From positions 132,764-196,763 of the forward strand of contig CAYFLR010000006.1 in NCBI GenBank assembly GCA_964343805.1: 64,000 nt of DNA. Direction: 5' to 3'. The stretch comes from CAYFLR01 sp964343805 (GTDB lineage Bacteria > Bdellovibrionota_B > Oligoflexia > CAYFLR01). A model generated the notes under the pieces. It made no database searches, was not told where the DNA came from, and saw only the letters and a program-made list of their open reading frames with translations. Position numbers and translations under genes: made by a program. This document shows positions 53,048-62,105 of this stretch, piece by piece. Within the stretch, counting starts at the first letter, position 1, and every line of letters starts with the position of its first letter.

Positions 53048-53539
53048 CTAGATTCCGTCCGGAAACGGATGCGAAGAATTGGTGACAGTAGACATATTTA
53101 AAGGTTGGCAATAAACCTGATTAAAGCCATGATGTTTACTTTCTATAGGAATAGGTTCAGCTAAACACTTTTCAACTTGCTCAATAAGCTCTTCAATGTC
53201 AAAAGGTTTAGCAAAAAAGGCACTCCCACCGGCTTCCAGACAACGATATCTGGCCAGAGGATCTAATGTGCCGCTTATAAAAATGATGGGGATTTGTTTT
53301 CCAAAGGAGAGAGATTTGATAAACTTACAAGCTTCTATCCCATCCATACCAGGCATCTCAATATCTAAAAGGATTAAATCTGGGGACCAGGATAAAGTTT
53401 TATAGATACAATCATATCCATCAATTGCTTCCGCAGTCTGATATTCAAATGCCTCTAACAAACTTTGAAGCAATACAATATTAATAGGACCATCATCTGT
53501 AATTAGGATTTTAGTTTCATGAGGGGGCTTTAATTCCAT
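53048..53539 (-). CDS. Single-domain response regulator
   Basis: A 163-residue receiver with a short C-terminal extension. I start at ATG 53539 (GGGAG nearby). The acidic pocket is Asp15-Asp16 in ITDDGP, the phosphoacceptor is Asp59 in LLDIEMPGMDG, followed by FISGTL and the Lys in AKPFD. The last 40 residues (IESKHHGFNQVYCQPLN...) lie outside the domain and are not recognised. It is upstream of the flagellar operon and on the same strand, so it may be co-regulated, but the operator-like site in between argues for separate control. Confidence 0.9.
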   Translation of the reverse strand: MELKPPHETKILITDDGPINIVLLQSLLEAFEYQTAEAIDGYDCIYKTLSWSPDLILLDIEMPGMDGIEACKFIKSLSFGKQIPIIFISGTLDPLARYRCLEAGGSAFFAKPFDIEELIEQVEKCLAEPIPIESKHHGFNQVYCQPLNMSTVTNSSHPFPDGI

Positions 53540-53757
53540 AAAGTCGACTCCCAGCCAGCATAACACTGGTATTGACGTAAGTACAATTACCTACATAATC
53601 AATGATTTTTTTAGTTTATCCTTTTGGGATTAATTCATTGTTAATCATTTATTAAGACTCCCTAATATCTCTACCCAACTTTCTCCTTCCCCTTATTTCA
53701 AATTAATGATAAAATGTTTGATCAACGATGTAGTTATACGCTTAGAAGGAGAGCAAC

Positions 53758-54135
53758 ATGTCTGATACTGTAAACCCAGCTGAATATGAACGATTCAAAG
53801 AGATTCTTTTAGAAGAAAGAAAGAAACTTATTGATGAAGCTCTATCTCTCGAAGATGAAAAAATCACCATCAGCCAAGAAGACTTAAGTGATGAATCTGA
53901 CATCGCTACTTTTGAAGAAAACCAGCATCTCAATTTGAGGCTCAAAGGCCGCGAACGGATTCTCATAAATAAAATACAGAAAGCCCTCGCGAGAATAGAT
54001 AATAGAACTTATTTTGAGTGTGAAGAGTGTGGAGCTTTGATTTCTTTAAAACGGCTTCAAGCACGACCGGTTACGACCATGTGTATTGCATGTAAAGAAT
54101 CTCAAGAAAGAAACGAGCGTCAAAGCGGCAAGTAA
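53758..54135 (+). CDS. DksA/TraR-family zinc-finger protein
   Basis: DksA-like proteins bind the RNA polymerase secondary channel and work with ppGpp. The 125-residue product has an N-terminal coiled coil with the tip motif DxxDxA present (Asp45, Asp48, Ala50 in LSDESDIAT). A C-terminal four-cysteine zinc finger follows (Cys88, Cys91, Cys109, Cys112 in FECEECG and MCIACKE). Both features fit a working DksA type. GAAGGAGAG precedes the ATG. It is convergent with the trigger factor gene. Confidence 0.9.
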   Translation: MSDTVNPAEYERFKEILLEERKKLIDEALSLEDEKITISQEDLSDESDIATFEENQHLNLRLKGRERILINKIQKALARIDNRTYFECEECGALISLKRLQARPVTTMCIACKESQERNERQSGK

Positions 54136-54150
54136 GAGCTACTTACCGCT
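54124..54150. terminator. Possible two-way terminator between dksA-like gene and tig
   Basis: AGCGGCAAGTA and TACTTACCGCT form an 11-bp stem with one mismatch and a 5-base loop. It overlaps the dksA-like stop. A clean T run is lacking, so its strength is uncertain. Confidence 0.5.
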
Positions 54151-54159
54151 CTTATCTAC

Positions 54160-55455
54160 TTATTTAGACTCAGCTACCTCAGCATTTTCTAAAAGCACTT
54201 CCAGAGTTTTATCTCTAATAATTCTTCTATCAATATCTTGCTTCACCTCAGCAGTGACCTTTTTCATTAGCTCATCTTTAGATAACTGCATTCTTTCAGC
54301 CATCTCATCATAAACCTTTTCTAAATCAGCATCTTCTACTTTGATTTTCTCTTGATCAGCAACTTCTTTGATTACGTAGTCAGATTTTAATTGGAATTCA
54401 ATCAGCGGTAAGACTTCACCACGAATCTTTTCATCATTTTTCAAACGCTCTATTTGAGGTTTCATTCTTTGAAAATCTTCATAGGATGGTCGACCGGAAG
54501 ACTGATAAAGAAAGTTTTCTAACATCTGATCCACTAGGGAAGGAGGAATCTCGAATGGATTCTCATCGATTATCTGCTTTAAGATTTTCTCTTGCTTGGT
54601 TTGCTGATGGGCAAAATCGTCTTCTTTGGCAATTCTTCCTTTCACATCTTCTTTTAGTTTATCAAATGAATCAAAGCCATATCTCTTAGCAAATTCATCA
54701 TCCAAACCAGGAACATGCCTTTCTTTTAGTTCAAGAATATCAAGTTTTAGTTCAGCCTGCTTCCCGCGAAGCTCTTCTACACTGAAATCATCTGGTAACT
54801 CAATTGAAACAGACTTAGACTCACCCTTAGTCATTCCAACCATAGCTTCATCAACTTGCTCGAAGATTTCTTTCTTCCCAACCTCAAATAAACGCCCTTT
54901 AAAAGAGAGATCTCCTGAAGATTTACCTTCCACCTCAGCAGAGGCATCTATTTCTACAAAATCGCCCACTTTCACAGCTCTCTCTTCTTTAACAACTTCA
55001 TACTGAGCTGAGTTATTCGCCATTTTATCTAATTCACTGTTAACTTGCTCTTCTATTGGGGGACGCTTAGCAACTTCTATTTTTAGCCCCTTATAACTTT
55101 TAAGCTCAACCTTAGGATCGCTATCAACCATGGCCACATAAAAGAAATCTTTTCCCTCTTCAATATCTCCAAATTGTTCAATTTTAGGAACTGTCACTGG
55201 AGTGAGCTTTTCCTCTTCTAATGATTTAGAAAACGACCCCGTAACCAAACGCTTATAAACCTCTTGATTTATTTCATTCTTAAACTTATTTTTCAAAATG
55301 GTTACAGGAATTTTGCCTTTTCTAAACCCCTTCATTGTAATTGTTTTTTTCAAGTGAGAAACATAGTCATTAATTTCCTTGGTGACTTGTTCCGCTGGAA
55401 TTTCAACGGTAAGCTTCTGTGTAACACTTGAAACGGTCTCTAATTTAGTCTCCAC
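54160..55455 (-). CDS. tig: Trigger factor chaperone
   Basis: Trigger factor binds the ribosome exit tunnel and folds new proteins. I choose GTG 55455, which has GGAGG at 6 bases; a longer frame to 55533 adds residues unlike the family. The 431-residue product has the ribosome-binding signature GFRKGKIP (43-50), an FKBP-type peptidyl-prolyl isomerase domain (VKVGDFVEIDASAEVEGKSS region) and the helical C-terminal domain. It is on the strand opposite clpP, whereas most bacteria have tig-clpP-clpX in one direction. Confidence 0.94.
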   Translation of the reverse strand: METKLETVSSVTQKLTVEIPAEQVTKEINDYVSHLKKTITMKGFRKGKIPVTILKNKFKNEINQEVYKRLVTGSFSKSLEEEKLTPVTVPKIEQFGDIEEGKDFFYVAMVDSDPKVELKSYKGLKIEVAKRPPIEEQVNSELDKMANNSAQYEVVKEERAVKVGDFVEIDASAEVEGKSSGDLSFKGRLFEVGKKEIFEQVDEAMVGMTKGESKSVSIELPDDFSVEELRGKQAELKLDILELKERHVPGLDDEFAKRYGFDSFDKLKEDVKGRIAKEDDFAHQQTKQEKILKQIIDENPFEIPPSLVDQMLENFLYQSSGRPSYEDFQRMKPQIERLKNDEKIRGEVLPLIEFQLKSDYVIKEVADQEKIKVEDADLEKVYDEMAERMQLSKDELMKKVTAEVKQDIDRRIIRDKTLEVLLENAEVAESK

Positions 55456-55773
55456 CAACACCCTCCAGTTTAATATTACTATGCACATACGTCGAGCATA
55501 TGCTCTATTAACAGAATCAGCATATGAGGTCAAGTGAAAGACAGCACCAAATATCTCTCAATTTAGGGGGCAGGTAAAATACGAAAAAATGCCTCCTTAT
55601 AAGGACCCAAGGAAATCAAAGTTGTTTTTTCCCCATCTTTCCGATAAAATTAATTAAATCCTGAATCCCTGGAAATTCGACAGATTAATCATCCAAGGGA
55701 ATTGTTTGTGAAAGTACACTCTAGCTGGATGAGCCCGGGTTAGAAACTAAAACTCATCGCAAGGAAGGTAGTT
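55456..55773. other. 318-base divergent region between tig and clpP
   Basis: The region holds promoters for both genes. Near tig are GAGCATATGCTC (perfect palindrome, 55494-55505) and CAGCATATGAGG (55518-55529). Near the middle is TCCTTATAAGGA (perfect palindrome, 55594-55605), followed by CCCCATCT (55631-55638), which matches the heat-shock sigma-32 -10 consensus; a matching -35 box is not clear. No open frame of note. Confidence 0.45.
55494..55529. promoter_or_regulatory. GCATATG palindrome pair upstream of tig
   Basis: Two copies of a GCATATG core within 36 bases, the first a perfect 12-base palindrome, 39-74 bases before the tig start. They are probably regulator binding sites; identity unknown. 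Confidence 0.4.
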
Positions 55774-56370
55774 ATGGCCGTTATACCATTTGTCATCGAA
55801 CAAACCAGTAAAGGAGAAAGACAATACGATATCTATTCGAGGCTATTGAAAGATTTTATTGTCTTGATTGGAACCCCCATCACTGATGATGTGTCAAATG
55901 CAGTGGTGGCTCAGCTTTTATTTTTACAATCAGTCGATCCCGATCGAGATGTGCAAATCTATATTAATTCTCCAGGTGGTTCCATCACAGCTGGATTGGC
56001 AATTTATGATACGATGAATCTAATTCACAATGACATTAGAACCTTTTGTCTTGGACAGGCTTGCAGTATGGCTACATGGTTACTTGCTGCCGGCACAAAG
56101 GGTAAGAGGTCTATCCTACCAAACGCTAGGGTTATGATACACCAACCAATAGGGGGTGCTACTGGGCAGGCTTCAGACATTCGAATTCAAGCCCAAGAAA
56201 TAATCAATATTAAGAAAAAAATGATTCAAATTCTTTCAAAACACACCGAGAAGGATGAAGAGGCCATAGCAGCAGATATTGAAAGAGATTATTTTATGAC
56301 CGCTGAAGACGCTAAGGCTTATGGAATAGTAGATCTCATTGTTGAACCATCTACGAAGAATGAAGACTAA
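55774..56370 (+). CDS. clpP: ATP-dependent Clp protease proteolytic subunit ClpP
   Basis: Forms the proteolytic barrel that works with ClpX. The 198-residue product is full length with the triad Ser98 (ACSMAT), His123 (MIHQP) and Asp172 (ERDYF). It has the normal N-terminal start AVIPFVIEQTSKGERQYDIYSRLL and the handle region. AAGGAAGG precedes ATG 55774. It is the first gene of the clpP-clpX-lon set and is better conserved than the paralogue at 15957. Confidence 0.98.
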   Translation: MAVIPFVIEQTSKGERQYDIYSRLLKDFIVLIGTPITDDVSNAVVAQLLFLQSVDPDRDVQIYINSPGGSITAGLAIYDTMNLIHNDIRTFCLGQACSMATWLLAAGTKGKRSILPNARVMIHQPIGGATGQASDIRIQAQEIINIKKKMIQILSKHTEKDEEAIAADIERDYFMTAEDAKAYGIVDLIVEPSTKNED

Positions 56371-56394
56371 TTACTGCTATTTGGAGATTAAAAT

Positions 56395-57672
56395 ATGTCC
56401 AGAAACCGAAGTCGAGGACCTAACTTTCAAAACCTGAGTTGCTCATTTTGTGGAAAGAGTCAACACGAAGTCAAAAAACTTATTGAGGGGCCTTCCGTTT
56501 GGATTTGTAACGAATGTATAAATCTATGCAATGACATCCTAGTGGAAGAATCCCAAAAAGAAGACTCGCTCCAGCACTCGGGAGATCTTCCAACCCCGGT
56601 AGATATTAAAAATATCCTGGACGAGTATGTAATAGGTCAAGAACGGGCCAAGAAAACTCTGGCTGTTGCAGTATATAACCATTACAAACGGATCAATTCT
56701 AAATCAGCCAGTACAAATGATGTAGAGCTCCAAAAAAGTAACATTCTCTTAATAGGACCAACGGGTTCTGGTAAAACTCTACTGGCTCAATCTTTGGCTC
56801 GTATTTTAAATGTCCCTTTTACCATTACAGATGCGACTACTCTCACAGAGGCAGGTTATGTAGGTGAAGATGTTGAGAATATCATTCTTAATATTTTACA
56901 GGCTGCCGACTTCGATATTGATAGCGCTCAAAAAGGGATCATATATATAGATGAAATAGATAAAATCTCTCGCAAAGGAGAGAATACCTCCATTACTAGA
57001 GATGTTTCTGGAGAGGGCGTTCAGCAGGCATTATTAAAGCTGGTTGAAGGAACTGTGGCAAGTGTACCTCCAAGAGGCGGTCGTAAACATCCACAACAAG
57101 AACTCCTGCAAGTTGATACTGCAAATATCTTATTCATATGTGGCGGAGCCTTTGCAGGCCTAGAGGAGATTATTAAATCGAGAAGAGATGAAAGTAATTT
57201 TGGTTTTGGTTCCCCTGTCAAAGGAAAGTCTCAACGAACAATTGGTGAACTCTTAAAGGATGTGAGAACCGAAGATTTACTCAAATTTGGTCTTATTCCT
57301 GAGTTTATCGGTCGTCTTCCTGTGGTAGTTACCTTAGCTGAACTCGATGAAGATACTCTTTTAGAAATTTTAAAAACACCGAAAAATGCCATTCTCAAAC
57401 AGTATAAGAGGCTGTTTGAATTAGAAAATGTAAATCTAAAGTACACTGACGGAGCCCTACGCTCCCTGGTGAAAGAAGCAATAAAAAGAAAAACAGGAGC
57501 CAGGGGATTGCGTTCTATTATTGAACAATCAATGCTCAATATTATGTACGAGATTCCCTCAAACAAAAACATCAAGGAGGTCATCTTAACGGAAGAAACC
57601 ATTATGCACCATGCAGATCCTATTGTGGTTTATAAAACACCACAGGATTATGCGACCTCCACAACTAAATAG
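56395..57672 (+). CDS. clpX: ATP-dependent Clp protease ATPase ClpX
   Basis: AAA+ unfoldase that feeds ClpP. The 425-residue protein has an N-terminal zinc-binding domain (Cys16, Cys19, Cys38, Cys41). The Walker A GPTGSGKT lies near 121, Walker B is IIYIDEIDKI, and the ClpP-contacting loop is around FIGRLPVV. The sensor and substrate-pore loops (AGYVGEDVE) are intact. It starts 24 bases after clpP. Confidence 0.98.
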   Translation: MSRNRSRGPNFQNLSCSFCGKSQHEVKKLIEGPSVWICNECINLCNDILVEESQKEDSLQHSGDLPTPVDIKNILDEYVIGQERAKKTLAVAVYNHYKRINSKSASTNDVELQKSNILLIGPTGSGKTLLAQSLARILNVPFTITDATTLTEAGYVGEDVENIILNILQAADFDIDSAQKGIIYIDEIDKISRKGENTSITRDVSGEGVQQALLKLVEGTVASVPPRGGRKHPQQELLQVDTANILFICGGAFAGLEEIIKSRRDESNFGFGSPVKGKSQRTIGELLKDVRTEDLLKFGLIPEFIGRLPVVVTLAELDEDTLLEILKTPKNAILKQYKRLFELENVNLKYTDGALRSLVKEAIKRKTGARGLRSIIEQSMLNIMYEIPSNKNIKEVILTEETIMHHADPIVVYKTPQDYATSTTK

Positions 57673-57718
57673 TTGTCTGACCCTTATTTTATAGGTCAAA
57701 CCTTTTGTAGGAGATTTT

Positions 57719-60154
57719 ATGAGTGATGATTCCAGTAACAAAGGTCAAATCCCATTACTTCCATTACGTGATACAATAATTTTTCCCTATACCGTCATCC
57801 CTTTCTTTGTAGGACGAGAAAAGTCTATTCATGCACTCGAAGACGCCATGTCCACCAATAAAGAGATCTTTTTGTCCACTCAAAAGAAAGCTAAAACGAA
57901 TGATCCCATGCCAGAAGATATTTACGAAGTAGGGACCATTAGTTCGATTCTTCAGCTTTTAAAGCTACCCGATGGGACAGTCAAAGTATTGGTAGAAGGA
58001 AAGCAGAGAGCCAAGGTGGTGAGCTACCTTCAGTCAGAGCCTCATTTTCGAGTAGAGTATGAAGAGCTGAAAGAGGAGGCGGGAGAATTAGTTGAGACAT
58101 CCGCCATGATGAGAACGGTGAAAGAAACATTCGACCAATATGTCAAACTTAATCGCCGCATACCGCCTGAAATGCTACTGTCTATCAGTTCCATAGAGGA
58201 TGGATCAAAATTAGCAGACACCATTTTAGCTCATCTTGTTAACTTAAAATTAGAAGACAAACAACTGCTGTTGGAAACTTCGAATTTATTAAAGCGACTT
58301 GAAAAGATTTATGGATACATGCAGTCTGAAATCCAAATCTTAAAAGTAGAAAAGAAAATTCGAGCTCGCGTCAAAAAGCAGATGGAAAAAACTCAGAAAG
58401 ATTATTATCTGAATGAGCAAATGCAGGCGATCCAACGAGAGTTGGGGGATCGAGATGACTTAAAAAATGAATTTCATGAGATTGAACAGAAGTTAAAAAA
58501 GAACAAGCTACCACAAGATGTTCATGACAAGATCAAAAAAGAGCTTTCTAAGCTCAAAATGATGTCTCCCATGTCTGCCGAGGCAACGGTAGTTAGAAAT
58601 TATATCGATCACTTGATTAATCTGCCTTGGAATAAATTTACAGAAGACAGTGAAGATATAAAAGAGTCTGAGAAAATCTTAGACGAAGACCATTATGGTC
58701 TCCAAAAAGTTAAACAGAGAATTATTGAATACCTTTCTGTGCAATCCTTAGTTGATCACATGAAAGGTCCTATTCTTTGTCTAGTTGGACCTCCAGGAGT
58801 TGGTAAAACTTCCCTAGCAAAATCGGTGGCCCGCGCAACAGGTCGTAAGTTTTCTCGAATTGCTTTGGGTGGTGTCAAAGATGAAGCTGAGATTAGAGGA
58901 CACCGACGAACCTATATTGGAGCTATGCCGGGCAAAATCATCTTAGCCATTAAAAAAGCGGGATCCTCAAATCCAGTTATTCTTTTGGACGAGGTGGATA
59001 AACTGGCTTCCGATCATCGAGGAGACCCCTCCTCTGCTCTATTGGAAGTTTTAGACCCCGAGCAAAACCATACTTTCACAGACCACTATTTAGATATTGA
59101 ATTTGATCTGTCTAAAGTACTCTTTTTAGCAACAGCTAACTTTTTACAGAATATTCCAGGTCCATTAACTGATCGAATGGAACTGATTCAATTATCCAGT
59201 TATACGGAAATTGAAAAGATTCATATAGCCAAAGGATTTCTAGTTCCTAAACAGTTGGAAGCCAATGGAATTCAAGACTACAATGTAAATTATTCTCAAA
59301 AATCCCTCGAAGAGCTCATTCGTTTCTATACTAAAGAAGCAGGAGTTCGTAATTTAGAAAGGGAAGTGGCATCCATTGCTAGAAAAGTTGCTCATGAAAT
59401 CGTAAAGAGTAAAAGTGATAAGAAGAAAAATGCTTCGAAGAAGTACCAAGTCACCCCGAAGTTGATAAACAAGTATCTGGGTCCAAGAAGATTTGACTAC
59501 GGAAAATCTATGCAACATGATGAAATTGGTGTGGTTACCGGTTTAGCCTGGACTCAACTGGGTGGAGAGCTCATGGGAATCGAAGTCACCGTCCTGCCCG
59601 GCAAAGGAAACCTTCGAATCACGGGTAAACTCGGTGAAGTGATGCAGGAATCGGCACAGGCCGCCTTAAGCTATGTAAGATCACGAGCCGTGTATATTGG
59701 ACTTAAAAAAGATTTTTATCAAACTATCGATATTCATATTCATGTGCCAGAAGGAGCGATTCCCAAAGATGGACCTTCAGCTGGTATTGCAATGGCCACA
59801 GCTATTACTTCTTCTTTAATCAAAGTCCCAATTTCTAAGACCATTGCCATGACAGGCGAAATCACATTGCGCGGGAGAGTCTTACCTATTGGTGGTCTTA
59901 AAGAAAAAGTACTCGCTGCTCATCGAGGTGGTATCAAACAGCTCATCATCCCTAAGCAAAATGAAAAAGATCTGCATGATGTTCCAAAGCGTATTGTAAA
60001 TGCCTTTACTTTTACTTTTGCTGAGCATATGGATGAGGTGCTTATTAATGCACTCAATCTTCAAGATCGAGACTCTTTTTATAAAAAGATAAAAGAGGCG
60101 CATCTGATGTATCAGCCTGATGCAGTATCTGAACCAGTCCACTCTATCCAGTAA
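57719..60154 (+). CDS. lon: ATP-dependent protease Lon
   Basis: Lon degrades damaged and regulatory proteins. The 811-residue protein has the N-terminal substrate domain (LLPLRDTIIFPYTVIPFFVGR), a coiled-coil region, an AAA+ module with GPPGVGKTS near 361 and the proteolytic domain with catalytic Ser687 in DGPSAGIAMA and Lys730 in GGLKEKVLAA. All key motifs are intact. It starts 46 bases after clpX, with TAGGAG ribosome site. A small inverted repeat lies in that gap. Confidence 0.98.
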   Translation: MSDDSSNKGQIPLLPLRDTIIFPYTVIPFFVGREKSIHALEDAMSTNKEIFLSTQKKAKTNDPMPEDIYEVGTISSILQLLKLPDGTVKVLVEGKQRAKVVSYLQSEPHFRVEYEELKEEAGELVETSAMMRTVKETFDQYVKLNRRIPPEMLLSISSIEDGSKLADTILAHLVNLKLEDKQLLLETSNLLKRLEKIYGYMQSEIQILKVEKKIRARVKKQMEKTQKDYYLNEQMQAIQRELGDRDDLKNEFHEIEQKLKKNKLPQDVHDKIKKELSKLKMMSPMSAEATVVRNYIDHLINLPWNKFTEDSEDIKESEKILDEDHYGLQKVKQRIIEYLSVQSLVDHMKGPILCLVGPPGVGKTSLAKSVARATGRKFSRIALGGVKDEAEIRGHRRTYIGAMPGKIILAIKKAGSSNPVILLDEVDKLASDHRGDPSSALLEVLDPEQNHTFTDHYLDIEFDLSKVLFLATANFLQNIPGPLTDRMELIQLSSYTEIEKIHIAKGFLVPKQLEANGIQDYNVNYSQKSLEELIRFYTKEAGVRNLEREVASIARKVAHEIVKSKSDKKKNASKKYQVTPKLINKYLGPRRFDYGKSMQHDEIGVVTGLAWTQLGGELMGIEVTVLPGKGNLRITGKLGEVMQESAQAALSYVRSRAVYIGLKKDFYQTIDIHIHVPEGAIPKDGPSAGIAMATAITSSLIKVPISKTIAMTGEITLRGRVLPIGGLKEKVLAAHRGGIKQLIIPKQNEKDLHDVPKRIVNAFTFTFAEHMDEVLINALNLQDRDSFYKKIKEAHLMYQPDAVSEPVHSIQ

Positions 60155-60162
60155 AGAAGGAT

Positions 60163-61194
60163 ATGAAGAAAAAAAACAAATCCCTTACTACTTGGGCAGA
60201 TAACTACAATCGAGTTCAAATTCCTATCCTGATTGTTACATTAAGTGGCAGGGAGCTTTTTGCCAACGAATACTTTCAGTCAATATCTTCTGCCTCCCAA
60301 GAGGTGTTTAAAAGCGAGATTAAAAGTAAGCTCAAAGTCTCTAAAGCAAAAAGTCAACAGGTGGAATTTGAAATTGAGGATCAAACATGGCAAGTGCTGC
60401 TTCAGAAGTATACCGATGCGGATTCTCCTTATTTTCTTTGTCAATGTGTTGAGAGGGTTCATATACAATCCAATGCCACCTTGCTTCATCTAGACAAAAT
60501 GAATACCATCGCTCTGTTGGCTGGAAGTGTAGCTCATGAATTAAATAATCCCATTGGATCCATCATGACTTACACCCAAATGCTATTGCAAGGTCAGCCA
60601 AAGAATTCACCGATGGTGAAGGATATGAAGATCATTTTGAGTGCCGCAGAGAAATGTCATCTTATAAATAAATCCCTACTCGATTATGTACGTAAAAATG
60701 ACCAACCAGAAAAAAGGGTCATAGATAGCAACAGAGTCATCACGGAATGTGTGGATTGGGTTAAACTCCTTAATAACAAAAAAGATGAAATAAAAATACA
60801 TACCAATTTATATAAAAGACCACTGCCTCTGCTAGGTCATCAATCGGAGCTATTTCAGGTCATTCTGAACTGCATCAATAACTCGATTCATGCAGTGGGA
60901 GATGCTGGAGAGATCTTTATTAACACCAAATTTAAAGATGGCTCTCAAAAAGAAATTGAAATATCCATTGAAGATAATGGACAAGGCATGACCCCATCAG
61001 AAGTGGATCATGCATTCGAACCCTTTTTCACCACCAAAGACGCCGAACAGGGAACTGGCTTAGGGCTTTATATTTGTAATAAGATCATTACTGAACATGG
61101 TGGATCAATTAGAATTAAAAGTGAACCCGGCAATGGTTCCACTATCTTTCTTAATCTTCCCAGCCAAAGTCGAAGGCTCATGAGCTGTACATAA
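60163..61194 (+). CDS. Soluble histidine kinase (NtrB-like), PAS-type sensor
   Basis: The 343-residue protein has no membrane span. The first 110 residues look like a PAS sensor domain (PILIVTLSGRELFANEYF). The kinase core has the H-box with His125 in SVAHELNNP, the N-box NCINNSIHAV, G1 EDNGQGMT and G2 GTGLGLYI. All autokinase motifs are intact. It starts 8 bases after lon and may be co-transcribed. Its partner regulator is not adjacent; the receivers at 33859 and 53048 are possible but unproven partners. Confidence 0.92.
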   Translation: MKKKNKSLTTWADNYNRVQIPILIVTLSGRELFANEYFQSISSASQEVFKSEIKSKLKVSKAKSQQVEFEIEDQTWQVLLQKYTDADSPYFLCQCVERVHIQSNATLLHLDKMNTIALLAGSVAHELNNPIGSIMTYTQMLLQGQPKNSPMVKDMKIILSAAEKCHLINKSLLDYVRKNDQPEKRVIDSNRVITECVDWVKLLNNKKDEIKIHTNLYKRPLPLLGHQSELFQVILNCINNSIHAVGDAGEIFINTKFKDGSQKEIEISIEDNGQGMTPSEVDHAFEPFFTTKDAEQGTGLGLYICNKIITEHGGSIRIKSEPGNGSTIFLNLPSQSRRLMSCT

Positions 61195-61202
61195 TTTTTT
61201 AC

Positions 61203-62105
61203 CTAATTAGTTTTTTCTTGAAAATATTGCACTTCTAACTGGAGTTTAATCTGCTTTTTTTGCCAGACTTTTTCTTTAATCAATGAGATCAGTTTAAGAA
61301 CATCACCAGCTGTGGCTTGCCCTTTATTTTCAATAAAGTTAGCATGTGATAAGGAAACCTCTGCGTCTCCAATTCGAAGACCTTTTAGATTGCACTCATC
61401 AATAATTTGCCCACTGGATTTACCTATGGAGTAATCATTTAAAAAGGTACAGCCAAATGTATTACTAGTAAATTGTTTGCTCTGTTCACGATGGGCATAG
61501 ATGCGATCCATCTCTTGTTTGATTACTTCTGGCTCACCTCTTTCTAGCTGATAAATCACTTGGCTAATCACCCCATCTAGTTTTTGAAAGATGGATTTTT
61601 TATAATCAAATTGGCACTGATTGGAGGTGAAACTTTGCAGATCGCCGTTCTTCATCACTACATCAATTCGATGAATGACATCCTCTTGTGAAAAGCCAAA
61701 AGCTCGTGCATTCATAAAACAAGCACCACCCACAGTTCCAGGCAGTTGGTGCATAAAAACAAGCGTCTTCATTCCCTGTTTATAGGACTCTAATGAAGCC
61801 TTTATCGAAGGTGTTCCTGCTAAACAAGTTAACTGCATTTGTTTATCATCAAAGGACATTCCATTAAAATCTCTCAAAGAAATCACGGGTCTTATTATAG
61901 TCTCATCTTGAATTAAAAGATTACTGCCTCCACCTACCAAGAAAAAGGGTTGCTGTGCTCGATTGAATTCTTGCATCAACACAATCAATTGAGCCTGCTG
62001 ATGAGGAAAATAAACACGCCGAGCCCTGCCACCGATCTTAATAGTGGTTAGCTCAGCGAGAGAATAGTTTTCTTTTGAAGGGATGCCTTTAAAAGGATCT
62101 TCCAT
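61203..62105 (-). CDS. murB: UDP-N-acetylenolpyruvoylglucosamine reductase
   Basis: MurB makes UDP-MurNAc for peptidoglycan. The 300-residue product has the FAD-binding text LVGGGSNLLIQDE, the family start SLAELTTIKIGGRA, LPGTVGGACFMNARAFG and the C-terminal KSSGQIIDECNLKGLRIGDAEVS, SHANFIENKG block. These indicate the shorter type II MurB. Its start overlaps the ileS stop (TAATG), so the two genes are translationally linked. Other mur genes are not here. Confidence 0.95.
   Translation of the reverse strand: MEDPFKGIPSKENYSLAELTTIKIGGRARRVYFPHQQAQLIVLMQEFNRAQQPFFLVGGGSNLLIQDETIIRPVISLRDFNGMSFDDKQMQLTCLAGTPSIKASLESYKQGMKTLVFMHQLPGTVGGACFMNARAFGFSQEDVIHRIDVVMKNGDLQSFTSNQCQFDYKKSIFQKLDGVISQVIYQLERGEPEVIKQEMDRIYAHREQSKQFTSNTFGCTFLNDYSIGKSSGQIIDECNLKGLRIGDAEVSLSHANFIENKGQATAGDVLKLISLIKEKVWQKKQIKLQLEVQYFQEKTN

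Noticed and set aside
52908..53111. Short minus-strand frame between fliL and the receiver gene
   Set aside because: It runs into the receiver gene and covers the palindromic site; no ribosome site or recognisable product.
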